From Symbiodinium natans (taxonomy: Eukaryota > Sar > Dinophyceae > Suessiales > Symbiodiniaceae): DNA of 64,000 nucleotides. Of this stretch, positions 23,560-35,400 are shown one piece after another. Every line of letters starts with the position of its first letter. Positions within the stretch are counted from its first letter, which is position 1. A program made the position numbers and the translations under genes. The stretch is taken from positions 1 to 64,000 of the forward strand of contig CAJNDS010000384.1 in the NCBI GenBank assembly GCA_905221605.1, in the 5' to 3' direction. Below the pieces are notes generated by a model. That model saw nothing but the letters and a program-made list of their open reading frames with translations. It was not told where the DNA came from and did not search any database.

Positions 23560-24400
23560 GGGAGCTTCATTGCGCGGTGGGCGAGCCAGCCGCCACAGCC
23601 ATCTGCCAGCGGCTCAATGTCATTGCCACCTCTCCAGGGCTGGCACACAGAGGCCATCAGCTTGCAACGAGACTGTAGGTCTGCAGAGGGCAACAAGGTT
23701 CGTGCTCTGACAGAAGCGAATTTGAAATTAGTGTCGATGGTATTGCATGCAAGCAACTCGGGCACCAAAGACTGAAGCGACACATCTTCCTGCGAAAGTC
23801 CTGGACATCGGCAACTTCTGGCTGCACAACTGGCCTTCCAAGGTGTACTGCGCCTCCTCCTCTGAAGAACTGCCCAGACCCTTCCTTCCAGCAGCACGGC
23901 ACAAAGAATGATTCCTCTCTGAATCCCGCACTGGCATGCTGCTGCGCCTGAGCGTTCGGCTGCCCAAGCCGCGCACGAAGACCCCCAAGGCGGAAGCGGC
24001 TGAGGCCCAGGGGGCCCAATGCACCGGCCCTGAGATGCAAATTCTGCGTCGGGAGCTTCAAGCTCTTGCTGTAAAAAAGCCTTGTTCGTTTGCTAGCCTT
24101 GACTCCTGTTCTGTTCAAAACGTGCAAAGAAAGGACCGTCCTACAAACCCCAGATCGCACTACGCATCTTCACCCCCTCCCACACCTCTCTAAGCTGAGT
24201 GATGAAGGCCCACCCAGGAGTTGCCATATACTCTACTCCACTCTCACAATCCAGGCGGCCCGAGGCTGGGATCGCCGGTCTTCCCGGGAGCTTCGCCGAG
24301 AACGGCCTTGCAAGGGGCCTCGGGGTCCTCAAGAGCACCGGCCTCGAGAGCAACATGGCGGGGCACCGAGAAGCGGCGCACTCCGATGAAGGCTCTCACT
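23560..24400 (-). CDS. Candidate minus-strand exons, unknown gene
   Basis: Protein-like stretches on the minus strand include GVRRFSVPRHVALEAGALED, which continues in frame to a stop near 24,252. Others are VEYMATPGWAFITQLREVW in another frame (about 24,230-24,160) and LSQEDVSLQSLVPELLACNT (about 23,800-23,730). The composition is GC-rich and coding-like, but splice borders and joining order could not be fixed and no family was recognised. Confidence 0.3.
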
Positions 24401-24428
24401 TTTTTCGAAATATTCTTTCACACCTTTT

Positions 24429-25130
24429 TTAGATATTCTCATTTCGATACTTCGGTAATCGGAAATGATCACTGGATGTCCCTCTCTGCGTATGTTCTCC
24501 TCCGAAGGCTTGGGGATTCGAGAGCACATGTGGGCTTCTGAGGCTACTTGCAGCAAACGCCACTGCTGTGAGCCTCCAGTGACATCTCGGGCGCCCGACA
24601 GCATGAAATCCCTCGTGGCACCCCTGAGAAGCCTTGCTGATAAAAAGTATAAAGGCCTTTCCGAGAAAGGCTCCCAACCTGTGTTTCCATCTGCTCGCCT
24701 CCCTGCTGTGCTCTGCACGGAAGGAACGGACAAGACCACCCGTCGCGCCCTGGGATTGTAGAACGAGCTTCGGGATGAAAATATTTGTACTTGCACTGTC
24801 CTCGACAGACGGGTGATTGAAATCATTGGCCACAGGCCAAATGCCGCCTTTCTTCTTTTCGTCTCTAAGGTGCATTTCTTGCGGTAGAAGCTCGTAGAGT
24901 TGTCGAGAGGCAGCGAAGGACTGCGGCGGGGTGCTAGACTATGAACCCTCGCATCCTCTAGCCTGCCCTCAGGAACTTTGCCGAACATGTTTGGTCGGCA
25001 AGCTTTAACAGGATTGCCAGAGGTGTTGAAAGCTGACACCGCAAGTCAGGGAGGAGCCAGCCAACCCGTTTATGCACGGTCTCTGTAGTGAACTCGGAAT
25101 TACCCGCAGAATAAAGATGATGGCAAACCA
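24429..25130 (-). other. Unassigned, possible exon at 24.8 kb
   Basis: The minus strand encodes HLRDEKKKGGIWPVANDFNH at about 24,872-24,810, a plausible exon. The overlapping 236-codon ORF in another frame has no protein-like features. Confidence 0.25.
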
Positions 25131-25328
25131 TGGTCGCCAAGTTGCCGAGCTACGGCTACAGGTTAAGGCTTGATGGCTCAGGGTTGCACCCGAAAATGGA
25201 GGAGCTGCAGTGGCACAGTACAAATTGTTGGGGTGGTGTTTGCGGTCCGCTCCGTGCAGGCCACCCTGGCCAGTCAGCGCTGGCATTTTTGCGGCGGGAA
25301 GTGTGTCAACATGAAAGGTACTGGAATC

Positions 25329-25560
25329 CAACCCTACACTCCCCAACCCTAATGAGCTTATAAACCCCGAACCCTGGCCCGAACCCTAAACCCTGAACCC
25401 AGATTCCAGTACCCTGCAGATGGCGGTGCGCCGCAGGGACTCAGAATCGACCTTGTCTGAGGAAGTCTGCACCCTACAAGCCTATATAGTCCCAGTCCCC
25501 ACATGGGATTAGGGTTTAGAGGCTTTGGCGGGGGGGGGAGGGGGGGGCATTGAAGATGCA
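25329..25560. repeat. Degenerate CCCTAAA stretch and G-tract
   Basis: CCCTAA/CCCGAA/CCCTGAA variants at 25,329-25,402, then a poly-G tract at 25,530-25,550. Confidence 0.75.
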
Positions 25561-25627
25561 GGGTTGAAAGGTTTGCTGGGCTAATTAATCCTGCACGACG
25601 CGTAGGGGTTGATCTCAAGGACTGCCC

Positions 25628-25690
25628 CTTTTGGTACCCCGAACTATCAGGAGTATACCAATACTGTGATAGGGGTGCGCGTACCAAAAG
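25628..25690. repeat. 63-bp inverted repeat with CTTTTGGTAC arms
   Basis: A perfect 10-base inverted repeat (CTTTTGGTAC at 25,628-25,637, GTACCAAAAG at 25,681-25,690). Inner arms CCCCGAACTATCA and TGATAGGGGTG are imperfectly complementary. The GGTACCCCGAA core resembles the ends of the inverted-repeat element family. Confidence 0.65.
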
Positions 25691-26049
25691 AGCCCGTCAT
25701 TCGAATCAGCCACCTTGTAATTCCCACATATGCCTTAACAAGGCCCTACACATAGTACCTCTATTCGCCCTAAAGCACCGCAAGAAGCAGCTTGCTTTGG
25801 GGTCTGAGGCAGGTGTGCGCCCTGTTGCCCCAGGGGGGGGGGGGGGGGGAAGGTCGAACCGGTCACACAGCGACTCCCCTTCGGCACGGGAACCGGGTTC
25901 TCTTCTCCCAGCCATTTGGGGGCCACCAGAGATCTGACTGCACATGCATCCGCTGAGATCTCAGCATCGGTTAGCAACGGTGCCGTCTGCCAGGACAGTC
26001 GTCGAAAGCATCTATGTGCCGATGAAGACTCGAAGACTCACCAAGACTC

Positions 26050-26165
26050 AGCAAGTTTCTTCATAATCATAATAATTAATAAATAATTATTAATTAATAA
26101 TCAATTGTTAATCATTAATAATAATTAACAATAATTAATGATAAGAATAATTATAATAAGAAGAC
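26050..26165. repeat. AT-rich island (TAATAATTAAT)
   Basis: About 110 bases made almost only of A and T with TAAT repeats, abruptly bounded by GC-rich DNA. Confidence 0.9.
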
Positions 26166-26283
26166 CCTCCTTCCAAGTGCTCTGTGCTTCCGCGGGGAGG
26201 CTTCCAATAACGCTTTCCTGCAGCAGAGAAAATCCCCATTGCATGCCCACGCCGGATGTACAGACAGACTCCTACAGCAACGA

Positions 26284-26413
26284 GGGTTTAGGGTTTAGGG
26301 TTTAGGGTTTAGGGTTTAGGGTTTAGGGTTTAGGGTTTAGGGTTTAGGGTTTAGGGTTTAGGGTTTAGGGTTTAGGGTTTAGGGTTTAGGGTTTAGGGTT
26401 TAGGGTTTAGGGT
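26284..26413. repeat. Perfect (TTTAGGG)18 interstitial telomere array
   Basis: About 18 unbroken TTTAGGG units, the cleanest such array in the window. The lack of variants suggests recent insertion or active homogenisation. Confidence 0.97.
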
Positions 26414-26779
26414 GGTCAAGGTAAGTACAAGTGGTTTTGTGGAATGGTGCTTATACACATAGACCTATACAAGATTATGAGAACAAAAACGTGCCTACTG
26501 CAAAACCTGCACCCCTTCACTTAAGCGTGCACATAAACACACTCACCCTTCGATGCAAAACATACGCATGCGCATCTACGAATATACATGTACTCAAACC
26601 TCTACAGACAACTGGGGCTTCGAAAGACCCACATGCAGATACGCGCCATGTCGGACTCTTAGACTCGTAGACACTATTGCTGGGTGTGGAGGCTGTCTGC
26701 TTTGATGGGCTCCCGCTCCTTCAAAGCGAAGCCCTGGATGTGGCGCGTGGCCCTGGCCCTCAAGTGCTTTCAGTCCACA

Positions 26780-26895
26780 GCTGGAGGTGTCCGGGAGGAG
26801 AGCCTAGACCTTCTGCCGTGGGTGCAAAAGTGCCGAGTCACCCTACTGTCAGTCTTGCCTGCAGGCCCTGGCTTCTCAAAAGGCACATCCTAAAA
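26780..26895 (-). CDS. Possible C-terminal exon
   Basis: The minus strand encodes VPFEKPGPAGKTDSRVTRHF and then a basic tail before a stop. It looks protein-like, but no splice partner or family was found. The plus strand is also open here, so the direction is uncertain. Confidence 0.25.
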
Positions 26896-26949
26896 CACGC
26901 GTCGGAGTGCGTTGTTCTTCCTCCGTGTTCTTCGCAACTCTTGTAACTG

Positions 26950-29900
26950 GAGGTCTGGGAGGCCTGCCGTCGCTTCTGCGACGGCATCTTGAGGTCCAAG
27001 AGCGCTGGCACTGCGTGGTCAGAAAAGTGTGACGGGTGAGACGCCTGGAAGAGGTGAAGCTTAGGGCTGAGGGCTCAAGAGTCAGAGTCAGAGCAACTAG
27101 ACGTACTGAAACCTGTATAGTAGGACTTCTTTGAGGCTTTTTTTGTGATGAGCTCCCATTCTTCCCGGCAGGGTCGCTACTCAGCTACTCGCTCTGCGTC
27201 GGACTGCAGGTCTCCAGTGCAGGGATCCCCATCCCTGAGTTTCGGTCAGAGTCAAATTTGCAAAAGGAGTCCAATTCAAAGGCGAAAGCCATTAAGACAC
27301 ATTAAGATGCTCAGGCTGAGATCTGCCGGTCCGAGTTCGTTGTGTGTAAAAAACGTGCAGAGCCCGATCACTCCACCTGAGCTGCCTCCAGGGATGACAG
27401 GGCGGCCAGTGACAACCGTTCTCCGTGACGTATGCTTGTTCGGGCGTGAGCAATTGATTTGAAAGGTACGATTTCAAGTTTCGTCCAATCTCGCATCTGC
27501 AATCCTGGCGCATGATCCAGATGCCAGGCCTGTGCCAGGCGGCTTGGCAGCAGCACCTCAACTGGATTGGAGTCGCTCATGCCTTCTGAAAGAGCCAGGC
27601 CCTCCCCCCTTTTTCTGCGTTCTCAGCCCAGGGGCAGGCGATGGTGAGGACAGGTCGCTCTCCCCTGCAAGGCCACGGACACTGCACAGAGCCTTGCACA
27701 CATGACAAGGTCGGGCCCGCCTCCGGCATCGGTCCCGGAAACGCAGCTGCTACTCTTTCGCAGAGCCTCGCAGTTCCGGCTCGTCGCTTGGGCCGCTTGG
27801 GACTGCGAACCCTACCATGCAAAAATACCCAGCTGAGTGCTGGCCTCCCATGTGTTGGGAAGGGAAATGCGCGGCAAGCGACCTTTGCGTGAGATGCAGA
27901 GGGTGCACAACAGGCACAACATGCGACAAAGATGTCTGCAAGCCTCTGAGGCTCAAAGACGGGGTTTGGGCTTGGCTCCACAGTCAGTTGTGAACTCAGG
28001 CAGCGTCCGTTTGCTGGAAGACGTCGTGCGACCCGAGTTTCACCCTCCTCCTGCAGCCACGCAGTGGCACCGCGGCTGCTGTATTGCATCGTACTGCAAT
28101 GAAAAATGTGAGAAACCATGCGGAGAATCCACACATGGCCACACAAAATCCGTCTCCATGCTCGCAGAGACTGCGTCCTCCGCTTCGGTGAGTGGCACGA
28201 CGGAGCCGGAGATGCTGGCCTCAGAATGTTAACATCCTCCCCCTCCAGGCCTCGATCCACATTCCAACTTCCCCCAACAAGTACCTAGAACCAGAACTAC
28301 ACATAACCACCCATGACTACCCATAGCCAGCTTCCCCCAACTTGACCTCAAGATCAGCTCCGAGCTCGGAGGCTTCGAAGAAGCCTCAGGAATCGAGCAG
28401 AAGTGATGGCTCCCTGAGTCTGTTGACTGGCCACGGCGTCTGCCATGAAATGCTACAGTAACTACCATTGCAATAACGCGACGTGGCATTGCAAGGCCAT
28501 GACGATGCAGAGGCACAGCGGAGATAAAGATGGGCGCCAGTAGACACTAGTAAGTGCACAGACAGACAGCCAGACCGAGTCCGAGGACAGAGAGAGCTTG
28601 CTTCCTGACAACAATGCTTCGGGCAGGCCTCGCCGGGCTGCCTGCGGCAGTATGCTGCAACACCTGGCACCAGCGGATGCAATCGTGGTTCCGACGCACT
28701 AAACGAGCTGCTTTGCTCACCGAAATCCAACCGCTGTGCTCCGCTGACTCGTTGATCGCATCTCAGGCATCCGAGCAGCTCTGTTCCTTTTACAATCCGC
28801 GGCCGAAACAAAGCCCTTCCGCAAAACTCTTCTGCGTGCCTTCCACTCCAACACTCGGCTCCCCAAACTTCGAAGAGCACCTTCCAACCACAAGTCCACG
28901 CCTCTCCCCTCGGGGTCCGCTCAGTGGGCAGCGGACGGAAGCACATAGAGACCTCCAGAGGAGGTGTCGCAGGCGCCCAGTTGAGAAGAGCGACTGAACA
29001 TGAACATCATGAACATGATTGAACACCAGCAAGATGAGACAGGGTACACATGAAGAAGACGGTTTGTTGAATACCCTGCGTATACAGTGTAGTGATGTGT
29101 AGCGTTGTGTCAAGGCCCTCGGCAGTTTCCTGCCTTCTTCGCCTCGGAGCCATCCACCGTTCGCGGCCGCCGTCGACGGGGTGCGGGCTCTGAGCTGCGC
29201 CTAAAGACAGTAACGGGAATAGGGAGGAGGGAATAAAATCTGGGAAAAATGGGAGGGGGTGGCACTCTGAGCACGTGAAGGCTTATGGGCCAAAAGGGCA
29301 TCATGCACAATCAACTCCGCAAATTGCCCGTTGCACAGAGCATCTTGGGACGACCCGATTATGTACAAGAACTGCCTCACTGGAACTGATGGCGCAGTCA
29401 AGGGCGGTGTCCTCAGGTCACAACGTGGGCGCGGGGGGGGAGAGGGCGGGGGGGGCGATAGGCCTTCGATTTTGGCCACACAAAGCTATCCTCAGTCGAT
29501 CTGGAAACCCTCAATCCTTAATCCAGGCGAGGAGCGGTTTGACTGCCAGCGGCATGGGGAGTGAAGAGAGCGCCTCGCAAAGCACGAGACATGGACGAGG
29601 AGGTACAAGGGCTCTCTGTGCAAAACCCAAGATCTCGGAAAGAGTTGATGTGCCATGCTTACCCGCTTCTTCACCCAGTTGCATCCTAGTTGCCTCTGAA
29701 ATCAACTGTTCAGTGCCGGGTCTCCCTTGCAAGCCTAAACTCCCCACCAAAGTTTATTGGGTTTGGGGTTCAACCGCAGTCCCACGGGGTCGCCTCCTCC
29801 GGAAGCGCGCCTCTGGGCCTGGGGCGTTTCGTAGGCCGCCGCCCCTTCGTGGAGGGGGTCTTGAGTCACTGTGTCTGCCCTTCAAAGGAGCCCAAGAGTG

Positions 29901-30290
29901 GGTTTCAGCCTGTGGAGCTTGTGAAAAGGGGAGGACGCGGTTTGCAGGTGGTGAACGATTGCCTGTCCTTCTGAGTTCTCTACGGATTGTACACAAGAGT
30001 AGAGACCCACAAGGTCCCATCTGGCTCAGCGTCCTTTCACCCGGGGCATCCAGATTTCTCAGGTTGGGGACTCTTTGCTTTCAGATCCCGGAGCCCTTGA
30101 GGGTTTAGGAAGTTCAGGCCAACTCATTGGTGGAGGGGGTCACTGGGCCATCACTCCCTCCTCTTCAGGGTATACGAGGAGATAATATGAGTCATCTGAG
30201 CCATGACTCCTATATGAGGTCTACGGCACTCCTCCATCATGCGCCCGCTTTAGTACTGCATTCGACCTGACAAGTCTCTCATTGCATCTC
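26950..30290. other. No gene defined
   Basis: Several long ORFs (227 codons minus at 27,577-28,260; 186 codons minus and 147 plus near 28.4-29.0 kb; 277 plus at 29,275-30,108) overlap in multiple frames without domain resemblance. A stretch at 29,290-29,420 is protein-like on both strands (minus: VRQFLYIIGSSQDALCNGQF). I do not call a gene. A poly-G tract lies at 29,430-29,455. Confidence 0.35.
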
Positions 30291-30393
30291 TAATGTGCAG
30301 CTATATGCTGCCACGGAACCAGGTGGTCTAGCGCCGAGGCATCGTTGTCCATGGCCTTGGAAGGCTTCTTATGGCAGGGAAGACTGTGTTTTC

Positions 30394-30651
30394 ATGCGAA
30401 CAGAGTTTCCAGGCAGCGGCCCGCTACAGCGACTCGTGCGACTAGCGAATAGTGAAACGCTTGTCACCAGCGAGGCGATGTGGCGCTTCCTAGACGCCGA
30501 TGACCTGACCATTTCCGATGCACGTTGCAGAGTCACTATCAGGGGGCTTGTCCATGTTTGGAACAGAGCCAAGTACCATGCTATTGCAAAGCCATCGCAG
30601 GATGATCCTCGCGGCCATTGTCTGCCGAAGTACAGTTTGTCCTGCTTCTGA
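30394..30651 (+). CDS. Hypothetical ORF
   Basis: An 85-codon ORF from ATG at 30,394, open upstream to 30,295, with protein-like stretches MWRFLDADDLTISDARCRVT and IRGLVHVWNRAKYHAIAK. No family or splice evidence. It is one of few plus-strand candidates, opposite to the prevailing gene direction. Confidence 0.3.
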   Translation: MRTEFPGSGPLQRLVRLANSETLVTSEAMWRFLDADDLTISDARCRVTIRGLVHVWNRAKYHAIAKPSQDDPRGHCLPKYSLSCF

Positions 30652-30654
30652 GCC

Positions 30655-30790
30655 TCAAAACATCATCCAGACATCGTTGGTCCTGTAACCGAGATGGGCA
30701 CCCTTCCGTTTAGCACCTTCGTTGTAGTAGCAGCCCTTGTAGGAGTTCATGATTTCTTGGTCGCCGGAATCCTTGACGAGTTCATGAGAT
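30655..30790 (-). CDS. Terminal exon of an unknown gene
   Basis: The minus strand ends with a stop at 30,655 after a convincing C-terminal peptide: ELVKDSGDQEIMNSYKGCYY followed by a basic stretch and a WMMF end. The start is uncertain; an acceptor TTCCAG lies near 30,810. Upstream exons were not fixed. Confidence 0.4.
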
Positions 30791-31212
30791 CCCGTCTCAC
30801 AAGGGACTGGAACCAGGCTTCGAGTCCAACACGTCCAGGTCAGAAGTCGCCGAAGTCTTCGAAGTGCGCGGACACATAGGCTGTGGTGGCGGTAGAGACG
30901 GAGAAGACCCAATGTGAAGGTAAAGCCCAGAGAGCCGCCACATCGTCGGGGGAAGCGCGTGGCCACTTTTGGGTGGTGCGATTCAACGTTGCCAGACACA
31001 CGGTCGCTCTGTTCTGGGAAGGATGTTTCCAGAGGCAGGGATACAGTCATGAGCCATCACGGAACCGGACAAACACACACCTTCGAAAGAGGCGGTTTCC
31101 TGAGTTCGTCGGGTCACTCTCTCAGACTCAGACTAGACCAGACACCCCCCCCCCCCAAGCTGAGAGCCCCCACGCACAGACCAAAGGAAGCTGCTGGGTC
31201 CTGCACGGAAAG

Positions 31213-31556
31213 CTGCAAGAAGATTTCGTCCCGAAGTCCCGGCTGTGGAGGCGCTTCAAGAAACACTGCAGACACATCTTGCTCCCAAGGGGCCTCGAGG
31301 CGAGCAAGCTGTAGCTGCCCTGCCTGGCAAGACAAGGCGCAGAGTAAAAATCGCGTCCCAAGAGGCATGCGCTCTCTGAATGTAAGAGCCCTAGAGCTTC
31401 CTAAGCCCATATGGAATGATCAGAGCTGTCAAAGACCAGTCCAAGAGCCGCTTGTAGGCCAACACAAGGGGCACTGGGCACTCGGCCAGCAAACTCCCCT
31501 GCCTTAAGCAAGCGGTCAAAGTCCTCCTCTGAAATCTCATAGACCTCATCCTCTAC
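31213..31556 (-). CDS. Two exons of an unknown protein, weakly guanylate-kinase-like
   Basis: After acceptor CTGCAG (31,556) the minus strand encodes VEDEVYEISEEDFDRLLKAG. After acceptor TTGCCAG (31,323) it encodes QLQLARLEAPWEQDVSAVFL followed by EAPPQPGLRDEIFLQ. The two motifs (an acidic F-S-x-E-E-F-like helix and V-x-A-V-F-L-x-x-P-P) recall the guanylate kinase fold, but the P-loop and nucleotide-binding motifs are not seen. Treat the family as a guess; the coding nature is more secure. Confidence 0.35.
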
Positions 31557-31699
31557 CTGCCAGTGGCATTCTACGGCAACGCACAAACACGTCAGGGCGA
31601 GATGCTGCCTCGCTGGCCCCATCGACGGCGCCCGACAGCCAGAGCCTGCTGCTTTAAAGGGACCCCGGACCCCCTCAACTGGAGCAGCCCTTAACTTAA

Positions 31700-32110
31700 C
31701 GAACAGCTTCGCATCTCAAAAAAAAGTGCTCCAGTGCAAAGGACAGACTCCAGAGAAGCCCACACCTCTCGAACTCTTCCTCTGTAACTTCGTAGAAAGG
31801 AACTTTGGCCTCAGTCAGCCCGTGTCACAGAACTCTGACAACTCAAGTCCGATACTCGGATGCCGAACGCTGAGCATGCTATTGCACGCACTCTACCTGC
31901 CTCGTTGGAAGGCTAGGGCATGAAGAATTGGTACCGTCTGTATTTGAAGTTTGAAGGTGCCGGCTTCGAGGCCAATCTTTTTGTCAGTGCTTTCTGGAAC
32001 TTGCTCCCAAAGCCGGGTCTGTTCAGGCAAAGCTCGCTGCCTCCCCATGAAGAGCCCTTGAGAGCCAAGCTTGCCAAGAAACCCTGTCAGCATTTCACAA
32101 CACAACATGT
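31700..32110 (-). other. Possible extra exon downstream of the PTEN-like gene
   Basis: The minus strand at about 32,050-31,930 encodes EQTRLWEQVPESTDKKIGLE and GTFKLQIQTV. The last part could be the final strand of a PTEN C2 domain, but a second candidate (ELDIAKLRPIFDADFCVV, about 32,455-32,390) competes for the same role. Confidence 0.3.
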
Positions 32111-32465
32111 TGTGCTTGAGGATCCTGCTTTCGGATCAGGGGCTTCATGGTACCAGTAACCGTCTAACTTTTCACACATGTATCTACATCAGGCTCCGAA
32201 AAATCGAGCCCTTGCCGGGGTCTTTGCCTGGCGTGGGTGTTAAACGATGGTAAACTGCGTCGAGCTGCGGCTAAAGAAAGACTGCAAGACATCCACTGTG
32301 TATGCGTGGTGGAAGGCAAGATTCTTGTCGGACTTGACAGGAGAATCCGACGGTGCTTGAAGGGGAACCTGCGTCAGATTGCTGCACTGGAAGCAGCAAA
32401 CCACGCAGAAATCAGCGTCGAAGATGGGCCTCAGCTTGGCAATGTCGAGTTCGCACACGGCCGAC

Positions 32466-35400
32466 CAAGTGCTGAGTCCAGGGGCGACTTTTTCCAGTAC
32501 TTCTGGAGGTCCAGATCGGACGCCCGCAGGCGCATCTCGCGTGTGACGTACCCGGTGTTCAGCCAAAAGGAGCAGAGCACCTGCAGATGCATTTCCCACT
32601 GGGCGGATGCTGATTCACACTCCGCACCTCAACCCAACTCAGCAGAACTTAGCTCTCATAACAGGATGTATGGCACATTGAGGCGGGAGGCCTTGATGGC
32701 TTCACCGAAGCTGCAGAACTCCTCCCGAGAAATTCCTTGGTGCCGCAGCTTTGGGAGGATTGAAGATTTCCTTCCAACATGGGGTTCTCATGGTTTCCAA
32801 AGTGTTCACAAGTTCCCACAGAGCCAGCAACATCTCCAAAAGGACATAGAAACTTGCTGTTGAATTGTGTTTTGCTTAGTTGGGGGACGGGGGGGGGGGG
32901 TTGATCCCAATCATCGCCCCACTAGAGACCCAACAACGTAACAAAGACCCGTTGGAAAAACTCCCTTCTTCCTCCGGGCGTCTCAGGACGACCTGCAGGT
33001 CAGTCGGGAGTTCCTGCTGCCCAAGTTCCAACACCTGCGGGGATGATCGCGACGACAGCAAGAAGCAAGAACGTGCGTTCGACACTAGGGCCGATGATCT
33101 TGAAGATACCCTTTAAAAACTTGCTTGTCTCGAAGTTGGACCCGAATCTAGCAAAGAACGCAAGTTCTCATGCCTCCGCCTGCCTGAGAGTGTGGCCACA
33201 TCGTGACCCAAGCAAGTCACGGTGACCATAAGGTTGCAACGCTAAGTGCATAAATACTCACCTACTGTTAGTCTTACACAGCGAAAACGAACCCAGAAGT
33301 GGGAATCGAAGAAACACAATACTAGACCTCGTGCTCAGGAAAGCGAGCAAGAATAAGAACAACAAAAAGCTGAGCAAAGACAACAATATACGTACATCAT
33401 AGATGGCATCGCGAGAATCACGGCCATGATAAGAAGCAGCAATGCAACCGATAAACAGAGTTTTCCACCGCTGCAAAGCACAGCACACCTTGAAAGGACA
33501 GCTGGAGCTGTGGCCAGTCGCTTTCCTTGATTTTTCTGACTGGGATTACAGACCTCGAGGTCCTCCAAACTGGTTTTCCCTCAAAACAGGTGCCGGGTGA
33601 GGTCAGGGATTCGCCAGGCGCCCGCACTGCTCCCTCCCCCCACCCAGCCCCCCTCCCCCCCCCCCCCACTCCACCCCTCCACTATCTACCCCCCCCCCCC
33701 CATCTACCCCCTTCATTGGCTCCCCATCCCCCCCCCAGGCCCGAAGTGGAATCCAAGCGGACTCAAATCGACAGAGCGGGGCGCCAGCGCGCTCTCCTGA
33801 AGGTGGCTGGACTCGAGCTCCGAGTCCGTGTCCTCCTTCGTTGTCTCAACACCGGATGCTTAATTTTCATGTTGATCCAAATATTCATGTTCATATTGCA
33901 ATTGCGATTCGCATGTCTATGAATATCAGCATGTGAATACTAAGTTTAGTATTGATATTGACATTATTGCTGATGCAAAGCAAGGCTGCATTTATCCATA
34001 TTTAACTCCTCTCCCAGCCTCTTCTGTGTCTGGAACGTGCACCCAGGCCGACTCCAGCAGCAAGGCGCGGTCTGCATCCTTCACCTGCACCTGTGAGAGA
34101 GGTTAAGGGTTTAGGGCGTTTAGGACTTAGGGCGTTTAGGGTTGAGGGTTGAGGGTTGAGGGTTTAGGGTTTAGGGTTTAGGGTTTAGGGTTTAGGGTTT
34201 AGGGTTTAGGGTTTAGGGTTTGGGGTTTAGGGTTTAGGGTGTAGGGTTTAGGGTTTAGGGTTTAGGGTTTAGGGTTTAGGGTTTAGGGTTTAGGGTTTAG
34301 GGTTTAGGGTTTAGGGTTCTGACTTGCAGATAGGGCCGACACTCAGAGGGGCTTCGTGACAGCACAGCAGGGCAAGCCGTCAGAAAGGGAAGCTGTAATT
34401 GCGGAAGACAATCTGAACCCGGGGTGCAAACACTGGACGCCAATGCCTTATACCCCCTAAATCCCAACGGTTCTACGCCCGAAATAGCTCCTCTTGTTGG
34501 TTGTATTGTTTTCTCCCGGCTCCCAACTTGTGTCTCCGTGCTTCCGCTATGTGCGCGACCGATTATGTTCAAGATATCGACACTACGATGCATTAGCTTC
34601 CTGAAATAATCACAGCTCCCAGGACAGCGATGCAGCGACCTTCTGCCAAGATCCCAAGTTGGAGCTCTGGCGCCTGCAAAGAGCATCTGCCGAATGTCGC
34701 CAGCGAGGCGACGTTCTCCAAACACACCTGCTGAAAACGGCTGGAGCCTCCAATCTTCTCGCACACCAAAAAACACGAAGGCCTTTGCTGAAGTTGCTAG
34801 TAGTAAAGCCGTAAGCTGCACTGAAGTCTTCTGTCAGGCCGAAAAGCACTTTCCAGAGAACAAGTCTGCTTCCGCAGAGCTCGCTCCCGAAGGCACTGTT
34901 CGTAGTAGTGCACATACCTTGCTTGGCTTCCAGACCGCCAAGTGAGGCACCCGAAGCTGCACATACGGCACATGAAACTGGCAGGGACTGCGCGGCATTG
35001 TGAAGCGAACTGCCTTGACCCGTCAAAAGCTCCTCGCCCGTCGCCCGAAGACACAGGTATAGTCGACCCCCATGGACCCTGACAAGTCCCAGTTCGCCCG
35101 AGAGTCCGTATCTGGCTCGGGATGGTCACACCCTTCTGGTTGTGAGTCCGGCGGTCAGCATAGGTGGAGAGAGCCTGCGGTCACAACCACGTTGAAAGTT
35201 GTAGAGTTGTAGCTGGTCAAAGCTTTGTCTTAGCCGTGCACCAGCCTGCGTCAATGCACGACGCACACACGCAGAGAGGAGAAAGAGAGAGAGTCTCTAC
35301 AGCCCCTCGAAAAAGTCAAGGTCCTCTAAAAAGCTGGACTCAACAGACCTTGGACTACTCAAAGCTCTGAGCTTTCTCTAAAAAGTCGAAGATGTCCGAA

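Noticed and set aside
33335-33568. Membrane-helix ORF (minus)
   Set aside because: Lies in the long intron between the two C2-domain exons of the PTEN-like gene; no splice signals or family.
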